Assembly (NCBI RefSeq): GCF_921293095.1
Contig: NC_060247.1
Coordinates: 115,277,111-115,341,110, forward strand
Source of the DNA: Ischnura elegans
Taxonomy: Eukaryota; Arthropoda; Insecta; Odonata; Coenagrionidae
Length of the DNA stretch: 64,000 nucleotides
Direction of reading: 5' to 3'
Made by a program: the position numbers and the translations under genes
Notes under the pieces: model-generated
What the model was told of the DNA's origin: nothing
The model's database searches: none
The model's input: only the letters and a program-made list of their open reading frames with translations
Shown here: piece after piece, positions 54,885 to 64,000 of the stretch
Layout of the letters: every line of letters starts with the position of its first letter
Numbering within the stretch: the stretch's first letter is position 1

Positions 54885-55660
54885 GCCACCGTGCGCCGGC
54901 CCTAAAGCCTATGTTTTATAAGCGAGCGCAGCCGTTTTTCCCGCCTCCCCAGCGCCACCCGCGGCGCTCTCCCGAACCTCCCTCCTTCTGTCTCCCACCT
55001 CACCGTCAACCCTCCTCCCCCACCCTATCATCCCTATCTCATCCCTTTTTATTCGCCGTGTTGCGGGCGGCTGCTTTTTCCCCTATTTCGTACCCCTACC
55101 CTCCGTCCCCGCTTCATCCCTTTCGGTGAATTTTTCAGATGGCGTGCGTGCGTGCGGCGGCCTTCATTTGCCTGCGCCTCGCAAGAGAGAATCGCTAATG
55201 CGCACGTCGCTCCACTTTTGCCTACCCCCAACCCCTCCCCTCACCTCCCTCTCCACTCTTCCCGTTCGTAAAGAGAGCTATTTACTTGAAAAAGAGCGGT
55301 GGTGGAGGAGGTTTTTAAATCGAGCGGGTGGCGGGATGGAAGGGGGGAGGGAGAGAGAGGTTATCAAAATCGCCACTTGGGGCGCCCGAGGAGGAGGAGG
55401 AGGTGGTGGAGGCGCGCTTTTGATGTGCATTGATGGATCGTCCATCGACTCTCTTTCATTCGTCCCGGCCCTCAAGGCAGACTCGTCGCGATTGGAACCT
55501 GCGCGCGCGCCACCGCTTTCATTTTTCATATTCCTCTTTTACTCCTCGCATACGTACACGCTCCAGCGCACACGTATATATTTTTAGGGGGAGGGGATTA
55601 AGGGGGGTACGCGGATTCGCCAATTTCGTGGCTCATCGACAGAGTGGCTGAAGCACCCTT
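54885..55660. other. GC-rich, C/T-rich island without a recognised gene
   Basis: The C/T-rich plus strand (54900-55130) is followed by CpG-rich and GGAGGAGGAGG-type text. Overlapping frames of 102 and 153 codons are proline- and serine-rich without domains. Candidate promoter or first exon of a gene not visible here. Confidence 0.35.
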
Positions 55661-56509
55661 CCCCCCCCAATTATGTTGTTGCCTTGCTTCGGTCTCGCGT
55701 CGTTGGCGGGCCAAACAGGGTCGGTGGTTGCAATAAAAAAAAAGGCACATGCTTGGATGGCGTTCTCTCCCCAGAGTTGCATTATCATTTATTAAGGTCA
55801 GTTACCGCGGTTGGAGGGATGGAGACTGCTATTTTTTTCCCCAAATTTACCATCGACTGATCGCGATCGAGTAATGTGTATCATTGGTCACCGATCAACC
55901 CCGCCAACGCGGGGCAGGACCCTCTCGTGGAATCCGGTTGACCATGCATGGGACCGCCCGGATCAAGCGCACGTATTGGACGTGCAACCGGGCGCAAAAG
56001 ACGGGCTGGGTGCTACGAGGTTCATATGAAAGTGTGCGGGAGATTCTGGGGGAAAAAACCGGAACGCTCACTGCTGTTCACAAATATATCCGAGGGGTTC
56101 CGATTGGCGCGACCATCTCTCGCATGATCCGATTGCGCCACTGACGTAAGAGCCGGGTCGTGTCAAGCTCCCACGATGCAATGGTGCGAGAGTTCATTTC
56201 AAATATCTTGGCGACTGAGAGGCAGGCCCAAGTTTTTAGGGGGGGGGGGGGTGAGGGCGGAGGGTACGTGACTTCCTAATAGCCAACCAAAATGTGATAG
56301 GCGGAGCCCAGCCTCCGGGAAATTCAGTCGCTTTCAGACCTCCACGGCGTAAGCTTCGTGAGTATTGCCATTCTACTGATTATAACTTCACTGAAACTGG
56401 GAATTGAAATTTAATTTTGGTTTATGGTTTGGTCAACTGTTTCTTTTACAACGAACAGCTACAACTATTTTTCGCAACAAATCAGTATCTTTTCTTTCTA
56501 TGAGTACCA
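55661..56509. other. Sequence without a recognised gene
   Basis: Holds a G12-13 tract at about 56239. An 86-codon frame at 55884-56144 has no domain I know. Confidence 0.35.
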
Positions 56510-56517
56510 TATCCATA

Positions 56518-56773
56518 CAGTGGCGTAGCGAGGGGAGAGGGTCCGGACCTCCCCGAAATATAAGAACATATACTTTTTCCTTCAAAAAAAGAAAACAAAA
56601 TACTTAAAAAATCATGAATTTACAAAATATTTATTTGAAAAATGATTTTTTCGATAGTGAAAAGTGTTGAAATTAGTTTTTAAAAACCCTCTACTTGGTA
56701 CCCTGTTTTTTAAAAAAATTCTCCCCTGGTTTTAGACCCCCCCCTCCGAACGAAATTCATGGCAACGCCACTG
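56518..56773. mobile_element. hAT-type MITE, CAGTGGCGTAGC family
   Basis: Starts CAGTGGCGTAGCGAGG. The right end inverted starts CAGTGGCGTTGCC. The flanks TATCCATA (56510-56517) and TAACCATA (56774-56781) match at 7 of 8. Non-coding, AT-rich interior. Confidence 0.85.
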
Positions 56774-56964
56774 TAACCATACATCTAATTCAGATACGAG
56801 AGACGACCTTTTGCCGTTGTCATAGCAGCAGTAATGCCAAGTTCCGACGCCAGCGGTCAGGAAAGTCGGATCGGTGGAATTTTTTGAAAATTTCTCTTGA
56901 CCTCAATTTTTAACGTTCATTAGTGTCTAGGAGTTCTGTATTTAAATATTAAATACAATATTAA

Positions 56965-57260
56965 ACCGTGATGGGGCGGTAGCTGGAGTGTTGGTTTCCT
57001 ACCCTGTTGGCCAGGGTTCATATACCGGCAGTGGGAGAGATTTTTCAGAGAATACCCGATCCCTGCTTTGAGTGCCTTGAGGAGGCCACTTCAAGTACAG
57101 CACTCCGTCTATCGGATGGGACGTTAAGCCGTGGTCCCCTTGGCGCCTTTCGTTACGAGCAGGCTAATGCCTACTCCGGGTTTCTCTCCCCAATCCCTCC
57201 CAAACCTCCCCTCGTGTCGCCTGTCACGTCACGGGGCCGTTGTGTTCCGCCCGAAATGCA
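56965..57260 (+). repeat. tRNA-headed SINE, copy 2
   Basis: The head GGGGCGGTAGCTGGAGTG, then CCAGGGTTCATATACCGGC, resembles tRNA boxes A and B. The body contains CACTCCGTCTATCGGATGGG, ACGTTAAGCCGTGGTCCC and CTTGGCGCCTTTCG and matches 45880-46085. I know this body type from other insect genomes. Confidence 0.78.
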
Positions 57261-58730
57261 AGTAATGCCGGGCCGGAACCGTTTTTTTTGGCAGCAATAT
57301 GTGAAGTTCCGACGTCAGCGGTCAGGGACGTTGGATCAGTGGTAATTTGTTTTTTTTACCTTACGCTTACAACGAAAAAAATAACAAAGAAAAAATAATG
57401 AGGGAGGGGAAACAAAATATTGAGGCATTGAAGAAAGGAAGAAATGAAGGGGGTGGAAAGAAAAAAGAGGAAGGGAATTCCCGCCTTACCTTGACCAACT
57501 TCTGCACCCCGTGTGGTGTCCGTCTTCCAGTCGACGTGAGTGAAGTTCCTCGCCCGAGCTTCGGCGAGATAAAGAAATCGTCCTCTTTGCCTTGACATTG
57601 GCGAACGAATGCCTTGGTGCAAGGGATGCAAGAACTGTTCGTGAGCTTCTAGAGCCCTCTATAGGCGAAGAGGGATGAAAGAAACAATAACCAAGGTAGG
57701 CGGGAAAAAGGAAGAAAGGAGGGAAAATTTAACTTAAAAGAATAAAAAACAATATGGCTGTTTCGGCCCGAGAAGCGCCAATGACCTGAGCTGTTGGTCG
57801 CCCTCTCCAAATCCCATACCACTCCAAACGATGTGAAATGTAGCCAATCTATGAATAATTTGGAGGAAATAGTGTGGAAATGAGGGAAGAGAGAAGAGAA
57901 AGATGGTGAAGGGGGGGACCGAAGAAGAAGTTGGCAAGTATAAGTGGACAGCGAGGAAATGGCAGGTTTTGGCGGAGGTGGAGGGATTAAGAGGAGAATG
58001 ACGTATGCATGGAAAAACCATATAAAGAAGTTGACAGCGATATGTGAGAAGGGGAGTGCAGAGAAGTTTTATTTTCAGGGTTGGAAATGTATATTTGTCA
58101 TAAAATAGTATAAACAAAAAACTTACCCAAGTTAGCGCTGAAACTAGAACGTAAACTTTCTTCAGCTCATCAATATACTATAAAAAAGTGTTGTAGTTGG
58201 GCCGGTACGGCATACCCTCTAAAATCCAAACTCGTTGTAAGCGTACCGGTTCCGTTAAACTACCTCTTTAAATCAATAAAATATAGCCCTAATGTAAATT
58301 GCCCAGTCGATTATAGATGGAAAAATGGGAAATGATTATGTACTCGTTCAGAGTTATCTCGTGGCATAACTAAGAACTAATACAAGAGTTGGAGTTTGAA
58401 ATTTCAATCGCGACCGGATGTACAATACATATTCAGCTGTTGGCAATTTTTGGGGAGTACCGCCCAATTTTTTCCCAACTACTGCACTAACTATAAAACC
58501 CACTTCCGACCGCTCACTGAATGACCCATTCACTCATGCAAGTGTTTGTGGTGAACGAGACGACATACAACAAAAAGCCATTGAATCGACCCCTTCTAAA
58601 ATCGGCTGAAACCATGGGAAAAATTATCGAAATTTTCTTTTTTTCTGCCTATGGCATTGTTACCAACTGCCTCTACGCCTCACATTTTGGGGTAAAAAAT
58701 CGATTTTTTCAAAAATTTCATTTTTTGAAC
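57261..58730. other. Sequence without a recognised gene
   Basis: Purine-rich text (57370-57480) and a 127-codon minus frame at 57734-58117, rich in S, P and F. Neither shows a domain or splice support. Confidence 0.35.
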
Positions 58731-59900
58731 TAATTTCCAGACCGATCGGAGCACTTTTAATTTTGGCCAAATCTGTGTTTGTATTCTTGTAATTTATCAG
58801 TAACTTCCTGGACTCCCAGTTTATCTCTTGTTTGAGTATTTCTTAATTTGTCCAATCTTGTGCAGCCTTTCGCTGATCTCAAAAAGTTCATTTCCGACAA
58901 TTCTCTCTACCTTAAATCATACTTTTTTAGTACCCAACATTCTGATCCGTAAAGTTCAGTTGTGACTGCCATCACTTTATAAAATTTTATATGTCTTACT
59001 TACATCACTTATTAAAATTTTATTTGTTTCTTTTCCCGTTTTTTAGAGTTCTTCTAATTTTGCCACATATTATCTGGAAAGTATAAACTTCATTTTAATA
59101 TCTTTGTCCTCGTCACATGTTATTTCGCATCTTTAGTATTGGAAAGGCGGCACTTACTCCAGGACTTGATCCTCAATAACAATTTTTGCTCGTATCGGGT
59201 TGCTTCCTAAAAATGCCAAAGTCTTTGTTTTGGTTTTTGAAATTCTCAGATTGTATAGTTTACTCAACTGGTGCAGTCTGTTTACTGCCATCGCTAGTTT
59301 GTCCTCTTTATCTTGCATCATAACCTGGTCGGCAGCAAACAGCATTGTATTTAAGTACTGAGATGGTCCCCATTCTATGCCTGGAGCTACATTATTGTTC
59401 TTCCATATTCTCAGAACGCCATCTGTTTATAGATTAACCAAGGTTGGGGATAATCTGCATACCTTTCTATCTCCTCGGTTAATGACAATTTTTGAGTGAT
59501 CTATTTCCCAGGGTCATTTACAATTCTCGTGTTCTGTATAGACTCTGGGAATATTTTATCAGATGCTTAGGAAACCGTCTTTTCTTCATACTTGACCATA
59601 ACATTCCTCTATTGACACGATCGAATGCCTTTTCAAAATCTATGAATGCCAGATGCGTTTCTAGATTAAACTCTGTTCATTTTTGAATGATTTATTCTAA
59701 AGTAAAAACATCGTCAAGATCTTCCCTTCCTAAAGCCAGCTTGCTCTTCTAATAATAAGCTATCAGAGATAGCTGGTAGCCTAGTATTGATTAGGCTACT
59801 GTATATTTCTTATGCAGGATTGAGCAGACTTATACCTCTGTAATTCTCTGGGTTATTTCTCTTTACCTTTTCAAGCAATGAAACAACCTTAGCCACACTC
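58730..59900 (-). mobile_element. LINE reverse-transcriptase region, decayed
   Basis: Reading the minus strand through many stops and shifts gives, in order: NPENYRGISLLNPA (fingers), SLINTRLPAISDSLLLEEQA with GFRKGRS, a palm segment in which FxKGIRS corresponds to AFIDFEKAFD, the block AADQVMMQDKEDKLAMAVNR with LHQLSKLYNLRISKTKTKTL (degraded from the usual catalytic motif), then TELYGSECWVLKKYDLR and FLRSAKGCTRLDKLRN. This is the order of a non-LTR retrotransposon ORF2 from reverse transcriptase to C-terminus. It is dead. The endonuclease is missing. Confidence 0.85.
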
Positions 59901-60242
59901 CATCAAGTCACCCTAATGGCGATGGAAATGATGGCGTAACAACGAAGAGTGAAAATAGGAAATGGTGTGAAAAGCGACCGAAACAGTGACGGATAAAGAG
60001 ACGGCGGAATGACCATGTGATTCAGAAAATGATGGCTCGAGGGATCGCTTTCTTTGGTCCCTTGAAAGCTATCGCTGGAGGTATCACTTAGCGGGACGGC
60101 AAAAATGATCGTGTTATCTAGGCATTATTAATTTATTCCCATACCACCGAAAACAGCTTTATACGGCCTTTTACATCGAGTTTATTAGCATATTAACACT
60201 TTAACTGAGCACAAACAACCATGCCCTGGATAGCGGTAAATT
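59901..60242. other. Sequence without a gene
   Basis: AT-rich. It includes the 3' part of the minus-strand SINE that begins at 60313. Confidence 0.35.
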
Positions 60243-60313
60243 TCGTAGGCGGGACTCGAACCCGCGATCTCCTGTTTGACAGGCGAGGACTTTACCCCAC
60301 CGCCACCGAGGAC
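60243..60313 (-). repeat. tRNA-Asp-derived SINE head
   Basis: On the minus strand TCCTCGGTGGCGGTGGGG, CTCGCCTGTCAAACAGGAGA and CGCGGGTTCGAGTCCCGCC follow the order of a tRNA-Asp (GTC in the anticodon position). The anticodon stem and acceptor stem are altered. The same family recurs at 62390-62460. Confidence 0.65.
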
Positions 60314-61050
60314 CGATTGATAAAGGAATGTTCCACGGTCGTTATGCAATCGAAATAAATTAATTACTCAAGGCCGTACTCTTTACTGGGCGAACACGGG
60401 GCAAGAGGAAGGGGAAAGGTAAGTGGGTTGAGAGGTCAGTAATGATGTCAATGGGGTGAAATACAACGGTTTAAGGATGATGGATAAAGGATGGAGAAAG
60501 GATGGACCATAGAATATACAAACGTGCAAGCTCACTATCTCACCCTGCAGTTTTGCCAGGGGAACAAGTATCCGAGTAGGTCTCAAACACAACCACTGCA
60601 TGATCCAGCTTTTGCCAACCACCCTCCGCTCTATCACGGTTGCCAGCATCGCATCCCCGCAAAGTTCTCGCTCCCGCTTCTGTATCCTCTCCTGTTGCAG
60701 ATTCCTCTCCTTTGCCAACCCGTTTATTAAAACTTCCTCGTTTCTCTTCCATCCATTTTTCGCACTACATCCCCTCCCCACCAACACCTCAAACACGTCC
60801 ATCGTTCCATTCTTGTCCTTAGCGCCCACGCTCCTGTCCCTGCGCAAAGCCCCAATACGAGGCTCTCGGCTAGGTACTCTTATCACTCACGCTCGTTCAC
60901 AACAATCCAGCTCTTCCCTGATTAGAAACGACTCTTTTACGAACGCTATTCCCTTCCCTTAACTGCTCAGGACATTATTAATGTACTGCCCAAGTAGTCA
61001 CATTGTTCCATTAAAATACACCAGGGATGAAGTTCTCCGCAAAAAATTTG
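60314..61050. other. Sequence without a confirmed gene
   Basis: A 167-codon minus frame (60383-60886) contains LAKERNLQQERIQKREREL and looks partly protein-like, yet I know no family and see no start or splice support. Frames on the plus strand overlap it. Confidence 0.3.
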
Positions 61051-61055
61051 ACTAG

Positions 61056-61122
61056 TCGATGTTCGAACCCGGATCTACCGATTGCCGGTCAGGCGTGCCA
61101 GCCAATTACACGGCCACAGAAT
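61056..61122 (-). repeat. tRNA-like SINE head
   Basis: The minus strand has GTGTAATTGGCTGGCACGCC and GATCCGGGTTCGAACATC at tRNA spacing. The acceptor stem is not paired. It is next to a LINE 3' fragment. Confidence 0.55.
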
Positions 61123-61133
61123 TTGATAATTTT

Positions 61134-61345
61134 ATTACGAATGAGTTGCATAGGACAGGTTATAAAGCACGTAATGGAGAAGATATGTGTTACTTTGAAT
61201 AGGCTAGCGGATAGGAGAGAGGAATGGAGACCTGCGTCAGCCCAATCTTAGGATTGTTTAAAAATGATGATGATTATACTTATAACTCGGAATATAGCAT
61301 TATGACGAATTTTTATCTGGGTGTCACAGAAAATAACAATGGATA
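61134..61345 (+). mobile_element. LINE 3' fragment joined to an inverted SINE-like tail, copy 4
   Basis: ACGAATGAGTTGCATAGGAC to CCAATCTTAGGATTG, then ATGATGATGATTA, is the last part of the LINE also seen at 49867-50385. It continues directly into ATAACTCGGAATATAGC and GTGTCACAG...AATGGATAT, text that also follows the LINE tail at 62290. Confidence 0.7.
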
Positions 61346-61349
61346 TATA

Positions 61350-61960
61350 TTTTTTATTTATCTTTTCAGAGCGAACTTCAGATTGGGTTTTTAACGAACG
61401 AGGTGTTAACGTCACAAGTCCACTCTTTGACACATGCGACAAAGGTCGTGGTTACTAAGCCACTCTCGGAGAAAGACCTACTTTGTCGTTAATCGGCAAC
61501 GACGGATTTCAAAGTACTGCATGAAACAAGTGACTTGGAACGCAGTCATGAGCACGGGAGCAAATTCGTATGTATGCCAAGGATGAGGTTAACCATGAAT
61601 AATTTCCCGGCTAAGCCAAATATTTTTTTTATTACGTACTTCATCCTTTTTTTGTATATAAAATTGCACCCGTGCGCGTGACTGAGTACTAAGACACTTT
61701 TTTTCGTGCAATGATTTGTTCCATTTAAGTTTTTGACGCGATCAGCGATTATTTGAGCCTGGAATTACGGATAAGTATGCAGCAAACATGGATGAACGAA
61801 TTGATGAAATTTTCGGGTTCGATTCCGCCAATGACCAGGTGTTCGAGGGCTGGAGTGAACTCTTCCTCCTTGAACATTTATTCTTTCATTAGTGGTGCAA
61901 AATCACGAGATTAGTATTGTAATATAGCCCTTTATATCTCCATTTCCATATATTTTTCCT
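61350..61960. other. AT-rich sequence without a gene
   Basis: Nothing recognisable apart from a weak box-B-like GGTTCGATTCCG at about 61817. Confidence 0.35.
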
Positions 61961-61979
61961 TGATTATTTTTATTATTTA

Positions 61980-62290
61980 CCGAGTTAGCGCTGAGAAAGT
62001 GCTCGGAAGAGTGGGAGAGGAGAGAAGTCTTCTAAAAACCTTAAGGAGAAATCGGAACAACTTGTTTGGCCACATTATGAGGCATGAAGGCCTGATGAAA
62101 ACAATTGTAGAAGGACAGATGGAAGGGAAGAAGGGCAACGGACGGCCCCGAATGAATTGCATAAGACAAATTATAAAGGATATAAATGAGAAGACGTGTG
62201 TTTTAATGAGAAGGATAGCGGATATGAAAGAGGAATGGAGGACTGCGTCTAACCAATCTTAGGATTGTATAATAATGATGATGATTACAT
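61980..62290 (+). mobile_element. LINE C-terminal and 3' end, copy 5
   Basis: The frame reads EKVLGRVGEERSLLKTLRRN, RNNLFGHIMRHEGLMKTIVE, GQMEGKKGNGRPRMNCIRQ and ends ADMKEEWRTASNQS at the tail CCAATCTTAGGATTG plus (GATGAT)n. This is the C-terminal end of the same LINE as 49867-50385, 5'-truncated. It is followed without a gap by a minus-strand SINE. Confidence 0.8.
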
Positions 62291-62462
62291 TTATCACTCC
62301 GAAAATAGAATTATGACAAATTTACACATAGGAGTCACAGCAAATAGCAATGGATATAACAAACATCTGTGCCCTAGATAAGGATAAGATATCCAGCCGG
62401 GACTTGAACCCGCGACATCAGCTTCACAGAATAGGATTGTACTCCGCCGCCACCTAGGGTGA
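62290..62462 (-). repeat. tRNA-derived SINE adjoining a LINE tail
   Basis: The head on the minus strand (62390-62460) is CCTAGGTGGCGGCGGAG with GTCGCGGGTTCAAGTCCCGG, as at 60243-60313. Its body ends ATTCTATTTTCGGAGTGATA next to the LINE microsatellite at 62286. The body also occurs after the LINE tail at 61280-61345. Confidence 0.65.
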
Positions 62463-62549
62463 CGATTTTTCCTTGCGTCTTTCTCGATAAGTCTAGAGTT
62501 TTTGTTTCTCGGTCTTCCTCAGGAGACTTTTCCGTCAATTTTCCCCATT

Positions 62550-62623
62550 AATAATGAAAAACACTTTGTTACTTCCGCAGAATTTTGTGGCCACCACGTA
62601 AAAGCTTCAAGTTTTGATTTAAT
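62550..62623. mobile_element. Tiny insert, copy 3, with 11-bp TSD
   Basis: TTTTCCCCATT occurs at 62539-62549 and 62624-62634. The 74-bp insert reads AATAATGAAAAACACTTTGT, TACTTCCGCAGAATTTTGTG and GCTTCAAGTTTTGATTTAAT, and matches the inserts at 4190-4302 (inverse) and 42577-42688. Confidence 0.8.
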
Positions 62624-62639
62624 TTTTCCCCATTTAAAA

Positions 62640-64000
62640 ATTTCGCCCCATTTTATTTCCCGAATAATTACTGCCTTCTGATTTGACCATTGCGTCTTTT
62701 CGCATGGCCCATAACCGCTGGATCTTTCTTTGGTGTACTATGTTGCTCCTAGGTTCCATTGCGTCTCCTATTCTTCGGTTCGTCTCCTAGTCTCTCATTC
62801 TATCCGTCCTTTCGATTTTCAATATCCACCTCTAGCTCCAAGTTTCGGTGACGATGACTTCCAATGGTCCATGTTTCTGATCTTCGAAATTACCTACTGT
62901 GTCCACTCCTTGGCGTTTATCCGGTTCTTTCGTCGCTGACTTAGCCGCAACTAACATTTGCCTGCCAAAAGAAGATGTGCCTCGATCAGATTACGATTGT
63001 TCCAGCAATCATTGGAACTGTCGTGCATTCACACAACGATGGTTAAAATCTGTGCGGCCCTCTAGTGTTGGCATCTAAAATGAACGAGAAATTGACGGTT
63101 AGCAAAGCTGTTGAGGCATGCAGGGTCAAGATATTACTTTGTTCAACGTGTATTTAACGAATAAATTTTCTTCCGCCCATATTCTTCCTTGCTTGGACAA
63201 ATCAATGAAAAAATAGAGCGAAGGGAGCTTTAAAAACTTTTCGTCTTTCTCTTGTCGCTTCCTCATCCGGTCTCTCAGCGCCTACCCATCGTAAAGTGGC
63301 ATCGTTCGGAACTACGGTAACTATTGTCAGGACATGCATTTAGTGCTAGTTCGGCCAACTATCGTAAGGACGATCGCTCGGAGAGTCGTAATCTGAACGT
63401 GGCAATACTTCAACAATAGAAGTAAAAGAGTCGCTAATATCTTCGCTAACTTGAGATAACGACTATTAATTGTAACTAGAATAAACGATTAGGTCAGCAG
63501 CCGGGCGAATGTGGTGAAGGACGGAGAAGCGGCTAAACACGGTTATCTGAAATACTTTAGCATGATAATCAACTCTATATCGATTCTAATTGAAACAAAG
63601 ATTATATCCATGATTTTAGCTTACATCTTGTGACGAGAATTTTGCCTTACTTTACCCTTTTAGTTGCTTCTCTTTGAGGAAGGAATCTATTGGATCTAGT
63701 CAATGGTTCTTTATAATTATGGATTGATTGCAGGTGAGTTGAATCCTTGAAAACGTATGGGGACGATGTGTACAACTTTAACACAAATTTCGTTGAATTA
63801 TTTCGGGCAAAAAAATAGATTGCAGATGTAAGTTTTTGCAGGTAATAAAATGTTGATGGAGGAAATTTCTTATTATGGAAATCTACTCTCCTTTAGGAAG
63901 TATGCAAATCAAGTGGGAGAACGGGCTAGCAATAAGATCTGCGAGAAATTTGCTGTTGGGTATCTTCAAACTGCTATTTTTGTTTTATAATCCGTGAAAT
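62640..64000. other. AT-rich sequence without a recognised gene
   Basis: I see no coding exon, tRNA or element with defined ends up to the window edge. Confidence 0.35.

Noticed and set aside
54885-55600. Proline-rich protein gene in the C/T-rich island
   Set aside because: The frames reflect C/T-rich low-complexity DNA, overlap on both strands and show no start context or splice sites.
60243-60313. tRNA-Asp gene on the minus strand
   Set aside because: The order of blocks is tRNA-like, but the anticodon stem and acceptor stem do not pair properly and a relative at 62390 has the same downstream body. A SINE head explains it better.
60383-60886. 167-codon minus frame as a coding gene
   Set aside because: Plus-strand frames of 120 codons overlap it, no family is recognisable, and the second half looks like translated non-coding DNA.

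Overview
The window is eukaryotic and most likely comes from an arthropod, probably an insect with a large, transposon-rich genome. It is AT-rich, has spliced genes with long introns, and carries a mariner relic, many TIR elements, truncated LINEs and tRNA-derived SINEs. I cannot fix the species. No prokaryotic, viral, rRNA or CRISPR feature is visible.

Only two host genes can be supported. At 796-985 (+) lies one internal exon of a RIOX1/NO66-type ribosomal oxygenase; its other exons are outside the window or unrecognised. Between 11833 and 22454 (-) lies a complete four-exon coding region for a secreted EF-hand protein of the MCFD2 type (212 codons). Its last intron appears to use a rare GC-AG splice pair. 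Its first and third introns (about 4.6 and 4.8 kb) are filled with transposable elements, including a roughly 3.8 kb THAP-domain transposon relic and tandem PIF/Harbinger-like MITEs.

The remaining ~41 kb (22.5-64 kb) shows no gene I can identify. It is a mosaic of mobile elements: hAT-like MITEs with exact or near-exact 8-bp duplications (1.4, 14.7, 23.4, 25.1, 34.2, 41.9 and 56.5 kb), a deleted mariner (35.5 kb), pogo/Tigger debris (2.6-6.9 kb and inside the 23.4 kb element), LINE C-terminal and 3' pieces (43, 45, 50, 51.6-52.1, 58.7-59.9, 61 and 62 kb), tRNA-headed SINEs, a ~175-bp tandem array (32.2-33.2 kb) and several GC-rich islands.

The least expected structures are two sets of very small foldback elements. 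One set (27.6, 29.4, 40.1 and 42.9 kb, with single-arm relatives at 29.7 and 42.5 kb) is built as inverted pairs of a module running TTTCCAC, spacer, CGTTTCG, hairpin. On the opposite strand the module reads like a hammerhead-ribozyme core (CUGANGA, stem, GAAA), and the 40.1 kb copy sits between perfect 12-bp direct repeats. The other set (4.2, 42.6 and 62.6 kb) consists of 74-113 bp inserts, each with a 10-12 bp target duplication. Their sizes and duplications fit RNA-mediated mobility, possibly by Penelope-like elements, but that is inference.
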